This document shows, piece by piece, positions 45,410-55,178 of a stretch of 64,000 bases of DNA. Source of the DNA: Rhizobiaceae bacterium (GTDB taxonomy: Bacteria; Pseudomonadota; Alphaproteobacteria; Rhizobiales; Rhizobiaceae); the NCBI GenBank assembly GCA_014238155.1, contig JABABQ010000015.1:1-64000 (forward strand). The letters run 5' to 3'. Every line of letters begins with the position of its first letter. Position 1 is the first letter of the stretch. The notes below the pieces were generated by a model. The model worked only from the letters and a program-made list of their open reading frames with translations. It searched no databases and was not told where the DNA came from. Both the position numbers and the translations under genes were made by a program.

Positions 45410-46266
45410 GGGGCGTTATCCGGATCAATGACAGCATCGGCAACCGCTAGGGCATCCTTGTTTACCTCTATATCATGGACGCGGAAGATCGCCGCACCTT
45501 TCTGGCGGGCGACAACACTTGTCGCAGCCGTCGCTGCACCGCGCTGTTTAGCCTCCCCGCCGGTAATCGCACCCAAAAACCGTTTGCGCGACGTGCCAAC
45601 CAGCAATGGAAACCCCAATTCGTGCAGTCGCTCAAGTTCCCGTAATATCGGGATGTCATGATCGATAGAAGGAGCGAATCCAAAACCCGGGTCCAGCAGG
45701 ATCTGTTCCGGTGCAACAGCAGCGGCTGTGGCAATTTTGAGTGACTTGCGTAAAAATTCAGCCGCGTCCTCCAACAGATCACTCAGCACTTCCCGGTCTC
45801 GCCTGGTGTTCATGATCACCAGCCCTGCACCCGTGTCCGCGGCAACCCGAGCAATATCCGGATCGCGTTGGCAGCCCCACACGTCGTTGACTATGTGAGC
45901 ACCAGCTGTCACCGCCAGGCGCGCCGTTTCTGCCCGGTAGGTATCGATTGAAATGATGGTGTCACCAGCCTCTGCCAGCGCTTCAATTATCGGCAGCACC
46001 CTGCCCTGTTCTGTCAGTGCATTTACAGGTTCGGCGTTTGGCTTGGTCGATTCCCCACCGATATCAATAATGGCTGCACCGCGCTCCTGCATCAGTCGCG
46101 CCCGTTCCAGCGCAACCGTCGCATCGAAATGTTCACCACCGTCGGAAAACGAATCTGGCGTGACGTTCAGTACGCCCATTATCACCGCCCGGGGCCCCAA
46201 TTTAAGGCTGCGACCATGGGCCAATTGCCAATGGCGCGGTGCAAAACAATGGGAAAGGCCTGACAT
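45406..46266 (-). CDS. folP: Dihydropteroate synthase
   Basis: The target of sulfonamides, joining p-aminobenzoate to the pterin. I begin at ATG 46266, one base after the nadE stop on the same strand. The 286 residues have the pterin-binding motif GVLNVTPDSFSDGGEHFD, GAAIIDIGGESTKPNA, the GADIVNDVWG-like HIVNDVWG strand and the LLDPGFGFA loop near the C-terminus. Loops look intact, so it should be a functional sulfonamide-sensitive type. nadE-folP-folB-folK appear to be one transcription unit. Confidence 0.95.
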   Translation of the reverse strand: MSGLSHCFAPRHWQLAHGRSLKLGPRAVIMGVLNVTPDSFSDGGEHFDATVALERARLMQERGAAIIDIGGESTKPNAEPVNALTEQGRVLPIIEALAEAGDTIISIDTYRAETARLAVTAGAHIVNDVWGCQRDPDIARVAADTGAGLVIMNTRRDREVLSDLLEDAAEFLRKSLKIATAAAVAPEQILLDPGFGFAPSIDHDIPILRELERLHELGFPLLVGTSRKRFLGAITGGEAKQRGAATAATSVVARQKGAAIFRVHDIEVNKDALAVADAVIDPDNAP

Positions 46267-46267
46267 A

Positions 46268-47953
46268 TCAGGCCCGGTCGCGGAACCGATTGGTGATCGG
46301 ATAGCGCCGCTCACGTCCAAAGGCCCGTCTGGTTATCTTGACACCTGGCGCGGCCTGACGACGCTTATATTCTGCAATGTAGAGCAGATGCTCCATCCGC
46401 TCGACAGTCGCCCGATCAAAACCGGTTTCATCAACAATCATGTCGACAGACTTTTCCTCTTCGATCAGTGATTCAAGTATCTTGTCGAGGACAGGATATT
46501 CAGGCAGCGAGTCCTGATCCGTTTGACCTTCACGCAATTCAGCGGTCGGTGCCTTGTCGATTATGTTTTGCGGAATGACTTCGCCTGTCGGACCCAAACA
46601 GTCCGGCGGCATATGCTTGTTACGCCAGTCACACAGTTCATAGACCTGCATCTTATAGAGGTCTTTGATCGGGTTAAAACCACCATTCATGTCGCCGTAA
46701 AGCGTAGCATAACCGACTGACATTTCTGACTTATTGCCCGTGGTCACGACCATCGAACCAAATTTGTTTGAAATCCCCATCAAAATAACACCGCGGGCGC
46801 GACTCTGCAGGTTTTCTTCTGTGACCCCCTCATCGGTGTCAGCAAAAGTTGCCTTCAGAGCAGACAAGAAACCCTCGACCGGTTCATAGATCGGCACCGT
46901 TTCATATCGTACACCCAGATTACGGGCGCAGTCTTCTGCATCTTTGAGGGATTCACCGGACGTGTAGTGATAGGGCAGCATCACACAGCGCACCCGTTCT
47001 TCACCCAACGCATCCACACTCATTGCTGCGACAATGGCAGAATCGATCCCGCCGGACAGACCAAGGACTACGTTTTTGAATCCATTTTTGTTGACATAAT
47101 CTCGCAGACCCAGAACACAAGCACGCCAGTCGCTCTCTTGGGTATCTGCCAGTTTCGCCTGAACACCCTGATCGCAAATCCAGCCTTCGTCTTCGGCGCC
47201 ACGGCGCCAGGTTGTAACCACCACACTGTGCTCAAACTGGTTCATCTGTATCGGAATCGTTTTATCAAGATTGACCACGAAAGAGCCGCCATCAAAGACC
47301 AATTCGTCCTGACCACCTAGCTGATTGGCATAGATGATCGGTCGTTCAGATTCTATGACTTGCTTCAACACCACCTGAATCCGAACATCCATCTTGTCGC
47401 GGTAATACGGGGATCCGTTGGGCACCAGCAGTATTTCAGCTCCGCTTTCCGCCAATGTTTCGCAGACGTCCAGCTCTCCCCAGATATCTTCGCAAATCGG
47501 GATGCCAAGTCGCACGCCACGAAAGTTCACAGGACCCGGCATCGGTCCGATATCAAACACCCGCTTTTCGTCAAACACCCCGTAATTGGGCAAATCAACC
47601 TTATATCTCAGCGTGGAAATCTCGCCATTGTCCATGACAGCCACTGCATTGTGCAGGCCGGACTTCTTGTCGCGCCATGGCACGCCGATAATAATGCCAG
47701 GGCCGCCGTCAGCAGTATCTTTGGAGAGCTCTTCCGCGGCTTCCCTGCAACGCGCAATAAAGGCCGGTTTCAACACCAGATCTTCGGGCGAATAGCCAGA
47801 CAGGAATAGTTCTGTAAACAGCACCAGATCGGCGCCCTGCTTGGCGGCATCGCGACGAGCTTCCCGTGCCAGCGCCAGATTACCGGCGATATCGCCTACG
47901 GTTGGGTTCAATTGCGCAATTGCTATGCGCAGCGTATCGGGTGCTTTGCTCAT
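46268..47953 (-). CDS. nadE: Glutamine-dependent NAD+ synthetase
   Basis: Amidates nicotinate adenine dinucleotide to NAD using glutamine nitrogen. The 561-residue protein has an N-terminal nitrilase-type glutaminase domain (Glu48 in LFTELFLSGY, the RYKVDLPNYGVFDEKR Lys segment, and the nucleophile Cys in LGIPICEDIWGE) and a C-terminal synthetase domain with LGLSGGIDSAIVAAM, the ATP pyrophosphatase loop. Late part NKSEMSVGYATLYGDMNGGF binds NaAD. Standard length. It precedes the folate genes. Confidence 0.96.
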   Translation of the reverse strand: MSKAPDTLRIAIAQLNPTVGDIAGNLALAREARRDAAKQGADLVLFTELFLSGYSPEDLVLKPAFIARCREAAEELSKDTADGGPGIIIGVPWRDKKSGLHNAVAVMDNGEISTLRYKVDLPNYGVFDEKRVFDIGPMPGPVNFRGVRLGIPICEDIWGELDVCETLAESGAEILLVPNGSPYYRDKMDVRIQVVLKQVIESERPIIYANQLGGQDELVFDGGSFVVNLDKTIPIQMNQFEHSVVVTTWRRGAEDEGWICDQGVQAKLADTQESDWRACVLGLRDYVNKNGFKNVVLGLSGGIDSAIVAAMSVDALGEERVRCVMLPYHYTSGESLKDAEDCARNLGVRYETVPIYEPVEGFLSALKATFADTDEGVTEENLQSRARGVILMGISNKFGSMVVTTGNKSEMSVGYATLYGDMNGGFNPIKDLYKMQVYELCDWRNKHMPPDCLGPTGEVIPQNIIDKAPTAELREGQTDQDSLPEYPVLDKILESLIEEEKSVDMIVDETGFDRATVERMEHLLYIAEYKRRQAAPGVKITRRAFGRERRYPITNRFRDRA

Positions 47954-48041
47954 ATTTGCTATTTAGGCTGCAAGTGGCGCTTGAGCAATGCGCGATAATG
48001 ACAATTTGGGAACAAACGGCAGCGCAGCGCTGGTGGTGCGT

Positions 48042-48440
48042 TTAATCTGCCTGCTTAAATAACGGCAGACCATCGTTTAGTTCGTAATAATCACCCTTGT
48101 CCGCAACAAAAATATGGCGGTCGAGCTTGATGCCCCCTGCATTGCCATCCAACGAGCCGGCCAGAATTGACGTATTAATTCCGTCATTGCGCTTCCAAAA
48201 CAGGGCTGATCCACACTCACCACAGAAACCGCGCTTTGCGCCATCTGAAGCGGCATACCATTTCAGGCTGCCGGAATCCTCAATATGCAGGTCGCTGTTC
48301 GATGCGCTGGTTGCGGCATAGAAATGTCCCGACTGTTTACGGCACTGGCCGCAGTGGCAGGCGATTACCTCACGCAGCGGGCCGCTGACGGTGTATTTTA
48401 CACCGCCGCAATTGCAGGATCCGGAGACGATATCTGCCAT
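48042..48440 (-). CDS. GFA-family (glutathione-dependent formaldehyde-activating-like) zinc protein
   Basis: The 132-residue protein has the GFA fold with cysteine pairs for zinc: GSCNCGGVKYTV, ACHCGQCRKQSGHF and GFCGECGSALFWKR. The sequence fits the broad GFA family that includes glutathione-dependent formaldehyde-activating enzyme; most members are of unknown substrate. ATG 48440 is one base after the stop of the DAHP synthase gene on the same strand, so they may be cotranscribed. Its specific role is not known. Confidence 0.86.
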   Translation of the reverse strand: MADIVSGSCNCGGVKYTVSGPLREVIACHCGQCRKQSGHFYAATSASNSDLHIEDSGSLKWYAASDGAKRGFCGECGSALFWKRNDGINTSILAGSLDGNAGGIKLDRHIFVADKGDYYELNDGLPLFKQAD

Positions 48441-48441
48441 A

Positions 48442-49818
48442 TCAAGCAGCCTCTTCGGTTTTGTTCTGATCATCCTTTTTGCGCTTCAAACGATCCGCAA
48501 TCAGGAAAGCCAGTTCCAGCGACTGATCTGCATTCAAACGAGGATCACAATGGGTGTGATAGCGGGAGCCGAGATCATCGTCGGTGACCGCGCGAGCACC
48601 GCCAGTACACTCGGTGACAGCCTTGCCGGTCATTTCCACATGTACTCCACCAGCAATCGTGCCTTCCGCATCGTGTACATCAAAGAATGAGTTGACCTCG
48701 CCCATCACCCGGTCAAACGGTCGGGTTTTGTAACCGGCTGCAGAAATCGTGTTGCCGTGCATCGGATCACAGGACCAGACGACGTTCTTGCCTTCGCGCT
48801 TCACAGCACGCACCAGTTCAGGCAGGTGATCCTGCACCTTATCGTGACCGAAGCGGGCGATCAGCGTCAAACGTCCGGGATCATTCTGCGGAGACAATAT
48901 GTCGATGAGTTCCAACAGCCCGTCAACGGTGGTGCTTGGACCGCATTTCAATCCAAGCGGATTATTGACACCACGGCAATATTCAACGTGGCCATGGTCA
49001 GGCTGGCGGGTGCGATCACCAATCCAGATCATGTGTCCTGATGTTGCATAAGGATCACCGGTGATGGAATCCTCGCGGGTCAATGCCTGCTCATAGCCTA
49101 GAAGCAATGCTTCATGGCTGGTGTAAAAATCTGTTTCACGCAATTTTGGATTGGCTTCCGGATCCATACCAATAGCCCGCATGAAATCCAGAGTTTCGCC
49201 GATGCGCGACGCCAGTTCTTCGTACTTCTCCGCCTGAGGCGAATTCTTGACGAAATCCAGTGTCCACTCATGGACATGGTTCAGATTGGCGTAACCACCT
49301 TGGGCAAATGCACGAATCAGATTCAGCGTCGCCGCAGACTGGCGGTAGGCCATAATCTGGCGCTCAGGATCGGGTATACGGGCTTCAGAATTAAACTCGA
49401 TGCCGTTGACCACGTCACCACGATAGGATGGCAGGCTCTCTTCACCCTTGGTTTCCATGTCGGATGAACGAGGCTTGGCAAACTGACCGGCAATGCGGCC
49501 AACTTTGACGACCGGCTTGGATGCACCGAAGGTCAACACAACGGCCATCTGCAGGAAAACACGAAAAAAGTCGCGAATGTTATCAGCACCGTGCTCGGCG
49601 AAACTCTCAGCACAATCACCGCCCTGCAGCAAAAATGCTTCACCTTTACAGACTCGCGCCAGTTGGTCTCTCAGCGCGCGCGCCTCGCCGGCAAATACCA
49701 GCGGTGGAAATGTCGCAAGACGGTCTTCGGTCGCCTGCAGTTTAGCCAAATCCGGATAATTGGGCATCTGCAGTGCTGGTTTTGAACGCCAGGAATCGGG
49801 GGACCATTTTGCAGCCAT
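48442..49818 (-). CDS. aroG: Class II DAHP synthase (3-deoxy-7-phosphoheptulonate synthase)
   Basis: First step of aromatic amino acid biosynthesis: phosphoenolpyruvate plus erythrose 4-phosphate give DAHP. The 458-residue protein belongs to the class II (plant/Mycobacterium-like) family: [32 protein letters not shown] (metal Cys), [26 protein letters not shown] and [13 protein letters not shown] (metal His). The C-terminal [20 protein letters not shown] carries further metal ligands. A hairpin and GAGGAG lie directly before the start. It has its own upstream region. Confidence 0.94.
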   Translation of the reverse strand: MAAKWSPDSWRSKPALQMPNYPDLAKLQATEDRLATFPPLVFAGEARALRDQLARVCKGEAFLLQGGDCAESFAEHGADNIRDFFRVFLQMAVVLTFGASKPVVKVGRIAGQFAKPRSSDMETKGEESLPSYRGDVVNGIEFNSEARIPDPERQIMAYRQSAATLNLIRAFAQGGYANLNHVHEWTLDFVKNSPQAEKYEELASRIGETLDFMRAIGMDPEANPKLRETDFYTSHEALLLGYEQALTREDSITGDPYATSGHMIWIGDRTRQPDHGHVEYCRGVNNPLGLKCGPSTTVDGLLELIDILSPQNDPGRLTLIARFGHDKVQDHLPELVRAVKREGKNVVWSCDPMHGNTISAAGYKTRPFDRVMGEVNSFFDVHDAEGTIAGGVHVEMTGKAVTECTGGARAVTDDDLGSRYHTHCDPRLNADQSLELAFLIADRLKRKKDDQNKTEEAA

Positions 49819-49832
49819 TTTACTCGCTCCTC

Positions 49833-49849
49833 GGGCCGTTACACGGCCC
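49833..49849 (-). promoter_or_regulatory. Hairpin just before the DAHP synthase ribosome-binding site
   Basis: The perfect arms GGGCCGT and ACGGCCC (3-base loop TAC on the plus strand) sit 15-31 bp before the start codon on the minus strand, with GAGGAGCG following. It could affect translation or be an attenuator element; no T run follows. Confidence 0.4.
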
Positions 49850-49909
49850 AGTTTAATTTGCAGGTCGTCTTAGAATGCTATGGGGGAGTTTGGCAAGAAA
49901 AACCGTCTA

Positions 49910-50500
49910 TCAACGGGTCGGAATATGCCGATCAAACAGATTGACTTCGGTCTCGCCCACCGAGATGGCCCGGGGATAGACCGGATCGTGGCGGTCTTCA
50001 TGGATCGGCCAGTCGAAGTTTGCGGTGGTGTTAACGAACCGTTCGATCCCCTGCTCACCGAAATGGCCGTGAAATCCCCGTAACACCACATCAAGATAGG
50101 AACGCAGAATACGAGCCGTTGCATCCGTTGCGTTGGGTTGCGCTACATAGAGGAATAAATCCTGATCTGGCGACAACGGATTGTGATCAACAAACTCCAC
50201 GTCGTTGTGTGCCAAAGCCGCACGGTCATAAAGCGCCTCGCGTTTGTCCAAGGCTGGCAGGCTGGCTCGATGATCAATGATGACCATGCCTTCAATAGTG
50301 GTCTGAGGACAGGGTTCAACGGACAGGAAAGCCAGACCTTCGACCGGCGCAAAACTGCCGGTCACTTTGGGACGCGCTTTCCAGGCCCGTTTCCAGCCTT
50401 TCAGCCGCGCCGGATGCGCCGAAACATATGGCGTTTGCAGGGTTTCCAGGTTGACCAGAGACCCATAGCCAAAATACGCAATGTTTGCAGACAATTTCAT
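49910..50500 (-). CDS. Gamma-glutamylcyclotransferase-like protein
   Basis: The 196-residue protein begins AYFGYGSLVNLETL, the GGCT-fold YGSL substrate loop (residues 12-15). Members cyclise gamma-glutamyl amines or act as AIG2-type proteins of unknown substrate. The later part (EGMVIIDHRASLPALDKREALYDR) has the strand and Glu/Asp-containing stretch typical of the fold. It lies between DAHP synthase and scpB, transcribed in the same direction, and has about 60 bp before it. Function in glutathione or peptide turnover is inference. Confidence 0.78.
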   Translation of the reverse strand: MKLSANIAYFGYGSLVNLETLQTPYVSAHPARLKGWKRAWKARPKVTGSFAPVEGLAFLSVEPCPQTTIEGMVIIDHRASLPALDKREALYDRAALAHNDVEFVDHNPLSPDQDLFLYVAQPNATDATARILRSYLDVVLRGFHGHFGEQGIERFVNTTANFDWPIHEDRHDPVYPRAISVGETEVNLFDRHIPTR

Positions 50501-50561
50501 TGAACTGGATTAGCTGGAACTTTACGCCCTGCCAAGGTGCCAGAATCCACACCGTGGTCAA

Positions 50562-51293
50562 TTATTCGTCGTCAGCACCACCGGGAGTGAGCAAGCCCAG
50601 TTCTTCCACATCATCAAGCGTGAACGGCTCTTCATCTTCCTGCAAGGCGTCGTCGTCACTCGGCACAGGGACCGCAAAACTGGCAGGCACCTGACTCTGC
50701 AGTAATCCGGATCCTTTAAGTTCATCAAGTCCAGGAAGATCCCGAATTTGCGCCATACCAAAATGATCCAGAAATTCTGCCGTGGTACCATAGGTCACCG
50801 GACGACCGGGGGTTTTGCGTCGACCCCGCATCCGCACCCAACCCGTCTCCATCAACACATCCAGAGTGCCCTTTGAGGTCACCACGCCACGCACTTCTTC
50901 TATTTCGGCACGAGTGACCGGCTGGTGATAGCCGATGATTGCCAGAACTTCGAGCGCCGCACGAGACAGTTTGCGGGTTTCAACCGCTTCCTTTTGCAAC
51001 AAAAATGACAGGTCTTCCGCCGTTCGGAATGCCCAGGCATCGGCCACGCGGACCAAATTTACACCACGATTGGCATAGGCCAGCTGGACTTCTCTTAGAA
51101 GTTGTTCGATGTCGGTATCTTCCGGCAAACGCGCCGCAATCGATTTTTCTGAAACCGGGTCGCTGGAGGCAAAAATCATCGCCTCGACGATGCGTACCAT
51201 GCGCAAGGTTTCTGTGCTGCCCCCCGGCTCCTGATCATCAATCAGATGAGGAAACGGCAATACATTGGCTTCAAATGCAGTGGACATAGACAT
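50562..51293 (-). CDS. scpB: Condensin accessory protein ScpB
   Basis: ScpB pairs with ScpA and binds SMC to make the chromosome-organising condensin complex. The 243-residue protein has the two winged-helix regions typical of ScpB: RMVRIVEAMIFASSDPVS, VRVADAWAFRTAEDLSFLL, RKLSRAALEVLAIIGYHQPVTRAEIEEVRGV and GRRKTPGRPVTYGTTAEFLDHFG. An acidic extension fills the C-terminus. It starts immediately after scpA (adjacent stop/start), a standard pairing. Confidence 0.95.
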   Translation of the reverse strand: MSMSTAFEANVLPFPHLIDDQEPGGSTETLRMVRIVEAMIFASSDPVSEKSIAARLPEDTDIEQLLREVQLAYANRGVNLVRVADAWAFRTAEDLSFLLQKEAVETRKLSRAALEVLAIIGYHQPVTRAEIEEVRGVVTSKGTLDVLMETGWVRMRGRRKTPGRPVTYGTTAEFLDHFGMAQIRDLPGLDELKGSGLLQSQVPASFAVPVPSDDDALQEDEEPFTLDDVEELGLLTPGGADDE

Positions 51294-52130
51294 TTATCCT
51301 TGAGCGGCTTTGGTTGTTTTCTGTTCGGGGTGGCGCATATAGAGCGGTGCAAATGCGTCAGTCTGGCGAATTTCCAAAACTCCCTCGCGCACAAGTTCCA
51401 AACTTGCTGCAAACGAGCTGGCGATCACGCCGGGGCGTTCTTCCGGATCGGCCAGATAGTCCTGCAGAAACGCGTCCAGCGGCGTCCAATCGGACAATTT
51501 CCCGATCAAACGGGTAATGATTTCTCGTGCATCGCCAAGCGACCAAACTTCGCGGCGAGTGATTGTAACACTGCTGACGGACTGCCGTTGTCGTTGAGAG
51601 GCATAGGCCGTCAACAAATCAAACAACGAAGCTGAAAATTCCTTTTGGCGGTCGATCACCACAGGTTCAGGATCACCACGGGCAAATATATCGCGACCGA
51701 GTCGGTTGCGGTTCATCAAATTGATGCCGGCTTCGCGCATCGCTTCCAAACGTTGCAATCTGAAGGCCAGCTGATTGGCCAGTTCTTCACCTGATGGCTC
51801 TTCATCACCTTCTGGTGCGGGCAAAAGCAACCGCGATTTCAGATAGGCCAGCCAGGCCGCCATGACCAGATAGTCTGCCGCCAACTCCAGCCGCAACGTG
51901 CGCGCCTTCTCGACAAATTCCAGATATTGCATCGCGAGGTCGAGAATGGAAATCTTGGCAAGGTCGAGCTTTTGCGTTCGCGCCATGGCCAGCAACAGGT
52001 CCAGCGGTCCTTCAAAACCATCAACATCGACGGTGAAGTCCGGATCGTTAATCGCGCGGTCCACCGGTTGCGCACTCTCCCAGAGGTCGCGCGCGATGGC
52101 GGGTTCCGTTGTGTCGCCGGTATTTGTCAC
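51294..52130 (-). CDS. scpA: Condensin subunit ScpA (kleisin)
   Basis: ScpA is the kleisin that closes the SMC ring. The family core is clear: VDVDGFEGPLDLLLAMARTQKLDLAKISI near the N-terminus and a C-terminal winged-helix part (LVREGVLEIRQTDAFAPLYMR). I place the start at GTG 52130 because it gives the typical length for the family (278 residues); a TTG at 52190 is an alternative with an extra 20 residues. No strong ribosome-binding site precedes either. Its N-terminus is uncertain. Confidence 0.9.
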   Translation of the reverse strand: MTNTGDTTEPAIARDLWESAQPVDRAINDPDFTVDVDGFEGPLDLLLAMARTQKLDLAKISILDLAMQYLEFVEKARTLRLELAADYLVMAAWLAYLKSRLLLPAPEGDEEPSGEELANQLAFRLQRLEAMREAGINLMNRNRLGRDIFARGDPEPVVIDRQKEFSASLFDLLTAYASQRQRQSVSSVTITRREVWSLGDAREIITRLIGKLSDWTPLDAFLQDYLADPEERPGVIASSFAASLELVREGVLEIRQTDAFAPLYMRHPEQKTTKAAQG

Positions 52131-52384
52131 AGCTGTTGAGGTTTTCCATGGTCCAGTAGTTGGAAACAAACTACACTGACATGAGAACAAGCGCCAAAGT
52201 GTGGCGCAACAAATATGCGCAAATCCCCAGATACTACGTCTAAAATCGCTATATCTGCCATCGAAATAATTTTGCTAGTCTGAAAAACACCAGCAATTTC
52301 AATTTCTTCGTCAAAACGCCGCTAATTTGGGATTTTGCGAAAACCGCATTCTCTGCTGATTATCTGAAGGTTCGGTCAAATAGC
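52131..52384. other. Intergenic region between scpA and the SPOR-domain gene
   Basis: About 250 bp upstream of scpA. It must hold the scpA promoter. A small hairpin GCGCCA/TGGCGC occurs at 52191-52207. No gene or RNA was recognised in the region. Confidence 0.4.
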
Positions 52385-52414
52385 AAAACAGGCGGACCAA
52401 TAATGCCCGCCTGT
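52385..52414 (-). terminator. Terminator of the SPOR-domain gene
   Basis: On the minus strand ACAGGCGG and CCGCCTGT (plus-strand 52388-52395 and 52107+300, i.e. 52407-52414) form an 8-bp stem with an 11-base loop, followed by TTTT. It lies about 60 bp downstream of the SPOR-protein stop. Confidence 0.7.
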
Positions 52415-52471
52415 CATAGAATTTAACAAAGTGATTCTTTTGGACCCTCCGCCGCGACGGTGGCAGTGGTT

Positions 52472-55033
52472 TTAGCGAGTTACGAAACAATCCCCACCTT
52501 CAGCTTTCAATTGGCCGCAAAGTTGATTGGCTGTTGAACGGCTGTCAGCTGGAATGCGAACCCGGTAATAAGTCTTTCCCTTTACTTTCACTTTGCGGAT
52601 ATCGAGGCCTTTGCCACTCAGGATACTGGAATAGCGACGGGTTAGGGTGGCATAGCTTTTCTTAGCCCCTGCTGCGGACAGCTGGGAAGAAACTTGAACC
52701 GCATATGGCGAAGATACCTGAGGCAAGACCTCGTTGGTAGATTTCCTGACCGGTTTTGGAGTCACGGCCGCAACTTTGACAGGCTTGGCAATCTTTTTTG
52801 GTGCAGCCGCTATCTTTGCTGCCGGTTTGGCAACTTTTTTCGGCACAGCGGCGACTTTCGCGATGGGCTTGGCTACCGCTTTAGGCGCAGCAGCAACTTT
52901 TGCGACGGGCTTGATTACCTTTGTCGGAGCACCAGCTACTTTCGCCACGGGTTTAGTTGCCGATTTAGGCGCAGCAGCAACTTTCGCGGCAATCTTGGCC
53001 ACCTTTTTTGGAGCAATCGTGGCCTCCTTCACAGCCACGGCTGCCGGCTTGGCAACAGACTTTTTCACAGCATCTTTTATGGGAGTTGCAACGATTTTTG
53101 CTGCAGGCCCAGTCAATTTTTTGGCTGCAGGCGCTGTTACCAAAGGTTTGGCGACAGGAGTATCGGCCCTCACTGGTCGGCTTACCGGAATAGCAGTCTT
53201 GGCGAGTCTGGCCACTGCCTCAGGCGTTATTTTCGGCAGGTCTTCCACAACATTGTTGTCCAGCGACGGCGAGGGCGACGAGGTCGACGACGAGGTCGAG
53301 GACGAGGGCAACGGTTCTGGAATTACATCAGGTTTAACCACCACCGGTTCCTTTTTGACAGCAGTGGAACTGACGATTGTTCCGTCAGGCCGCACAACAA
53401 CGGTGCGAACGCTGCGTGGCTTGATTGCCAACGGATTGATCAGTTCAGATTGATTGCTGGCAATGCGGGCGTCTATTTTCTGACCTGTAGGAGAAACGCC
53501 AACCGAAATCGGCTTTTCTTTGTTGTCGGTCAGCCGTGCCTGTGTCGGGGCTTCCTGTCCCTGAACTTCAACCGCTTTATAAACCGCCTGGTCCTGATTT
53601 GGCACCACCTTGCCGCCCGCATCTTTTGGTTTGACCTTTACCGGTTCACTTGACGCCAACAATGTTGGCGTATCAGAAGAATCACCGCCGACAAAATTCC
53701 AGGCCAACGCAGCTGTTCCACCCAAAAGTGCAATCGCGACAATCGCCATCGCCGCCCGACGACCGGAACGCCGCTGTTCGACAATCTGTTCGGGATCAGC
53801 CTGGTCAAGTCTGACAGATGAATTTTCATCATTGCCGGCAATTTCGACCGCCGATCCAGAAGTTCCAAAGCTATCAAACGATACCGTGTCCGACGAATCG
53901 GGCTCTTCGCCAGTCGGTTTGGCGGTGTTGGTCGACACGGCTGGTTTGTTTGAGGCCGCAGCGGCCAAAGCGGCTGCTCCGCCCAACACAACGTCGATAT
54001 GCTCCCTTGCTGTGTCATCTTCAGGAGCGTCGAGAGGGTCTGGGTCGTCGATATGTGGGAGAGAATCCAATTCCTGCGGGATTGCTGATACCGGGTCAAA
54101 TTCGCTCATTTGCACGGGCGTATAAGATGATGGCGCCGATGGTTTCGCCTCTGAAGCAGAAGTTTCCGGCATTGGAGGTTCTGCTACAACTTCCGCTTCT
54201 TGCCAGGGTTCCATCACATCGACGGGAACAGGAGGGGTCGACGGCGGTGGTGGTGTTGACGAAATCGACACCGGATCTGCGGTATCAATTGGATTGGAAG
54301 CAGCAGGTTCGCTTCGCGCAATATCTTGAATTTCTTTGACTTCTGCTTCGCCGCCATCGCCATCGTCGCCATCGTCGCCGACGACATTGGTCTGGTCATC
54401 GTCGAGAACCGCAAAGCTCATCAACTTGGAGAGTTCTTCCTCAATTTCATCTGAAGGAAATGTATCTGCTTCCTCATCAGATTGCAGGTTTTGGTCGGCA
54501 GCGACTTCTTCTGCCAGCGCCTTGTCCAATTCCTCTGCAATCATTTCGTTGAAATCCAGCATCGGATCAACTGATGGTTCTTCAGGCTGTGCCAGATGTG
54601 TTACCGCTTCCACTTCACCAACAGGTGTTGTGATGGTGGGGCTGTCAACAGCAGGCTCAAGCTCAACATCGGCAGACAAGTTTGCGTCACTGACTGCCTG
54701 CATTTGTGAAATCATGTCATCTTGATTGACGGAGGAGGGTCCCGCATCCCCAAATTCGAGACCTTGTTCCTGCGGCGAATCGTCGGTTTCAAATGCCTTT
54801 GTAAGTTCGTTTTCGAGATCAAACTCCAATGCCGGTGCATCTTCGATCATCGTAATCTGATCCGCAGGATTTGGAGATTTCAACGTCAATCTTGATCCAA
54901 CCAGCGATGCCAGTTTTTCCAAATCGTCTTCGGCTACATTCGAAGCAAAGCAAAACCCATCCAGCCAATCGCCATTTTGATATGCCGGCTTCGGGCCCAT
55001 CAGGAAATCGTCTCTAAACTCACACACTCGCAC
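52472..55033 (-). CDS. Large SPOR-domain membrane protein with Lys/Ala/Pro repeat
   Basis: The 853-residue protein ends in a SPOR domain (AVQVSSQLSAAGAKKSYATL, VKVKGKTYYRVRIP, residues about 770-853), which binds denuded glycan strands at division sites. N-terminal 420 residues are acidic and low complexity (SDEEADTFPSDEIEEELSKL), then one membrane helix near 427-447 (AAMAIVAIALLGGTAALAW), so it is probably anchored with the acidic part in the cytoplasm and the SPOR domain in the periplasm. Between them, residues about 640-770 are a repetitive K/A/P/V segment (KVAKPAAKIAAAPKKIAKPV). Start is GTG 55033; ATG 55000 is an alternative. Located directly downstream of argS. Confidence 0.88.
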   Translation of the reverse strand: MRVCEFRDDFLMGPKPAYQNGDWLDGFCFASNVAEDDLEKLASLVGSRLTLKSPNPADQITMIEDAPALEFDLENELTKAFETDDSPQEQGLEFGDAGPSSVNQDDMISQMQAVSDANLSADVELEPAVDSPTITTPVGEVEAVTHLAQPEEPSVDPMLDFNEMIAEELDKALAEEVAADQNLQSDEEADTFPSDEIEEELSKLMSFAVLDDDQTNVVGDDGDDGDGGEAEVKEIQDIARSEPAASNPIDTADPVSISSTPPPPSTPPVPVDVMEPWQEAEVVAEPPMPETSASEAKPSAPSSYTPVQMSEFDPVSAIPQELDSLPHIDDPDPLDAPEDDTAREHIDVVLGGAAALAAAASNKPAVSTNTAKPTGEEPDSSDTVSFDSFGTSGSAVEIAGNDENSSVRLDQADPEQIVEQRRSGRRAAMAIVAIALLGGTAALAWNFVGGDSSDTPTLLASSEPVKVKPKDAGGKVVPNQDQAVYKAVEVQGQEAPTQARLTDNKEKPISVGVSPTGQKIDARIASNQSELINPLAIKPRSVRTVVVRPDGTIVSSTAVKKEPVVVKPDVIPEPLPSSSTSSSTSSPSPSLDNNVVEDLPKITPEAVARLAKTAIPVSRPVRADTPVAKPLVTAPAAKKLTGPAAKIVATPIKDAVKKSVAKPAAVAVKEATIAPKKVAKIAAKVAAAPKSATKPVAKVAGAPTKVIKPVAKVAAAPKAVAKPIAKVAAVPKKVAKPAAKIAAAPKKIAKPVKVAAVTPKPVRKSTNEVLPQVSSPYAVQVSSQLSAAGAKKSYATLTRRYSSILSGKGLDIRKVKVKGKTYYRVRIPADSRSTANQLCGQLKAEGGDCFVTR

Positions 55034-55178
55034 ACCTATATAATTTTTCTAAAACCATCCCCGTCCAAAGGGTAAAGTTCAATCAACAGTCGGCGACAGC
55101 TACGCCCACAACATACAGACCCGCTGTCTGTGCAAAATGAATGCGGCAAAAATACCAGCGCTCATCGCTCCGATATTC

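Noticed and set aside
52694-53653. Arg/Gly-rich and Ala/Thr-rich open frames on the plus strand
   Set aside because: Antisense to the repeat region of the SPOR-domain gene; the repeats create long frames on all strands.
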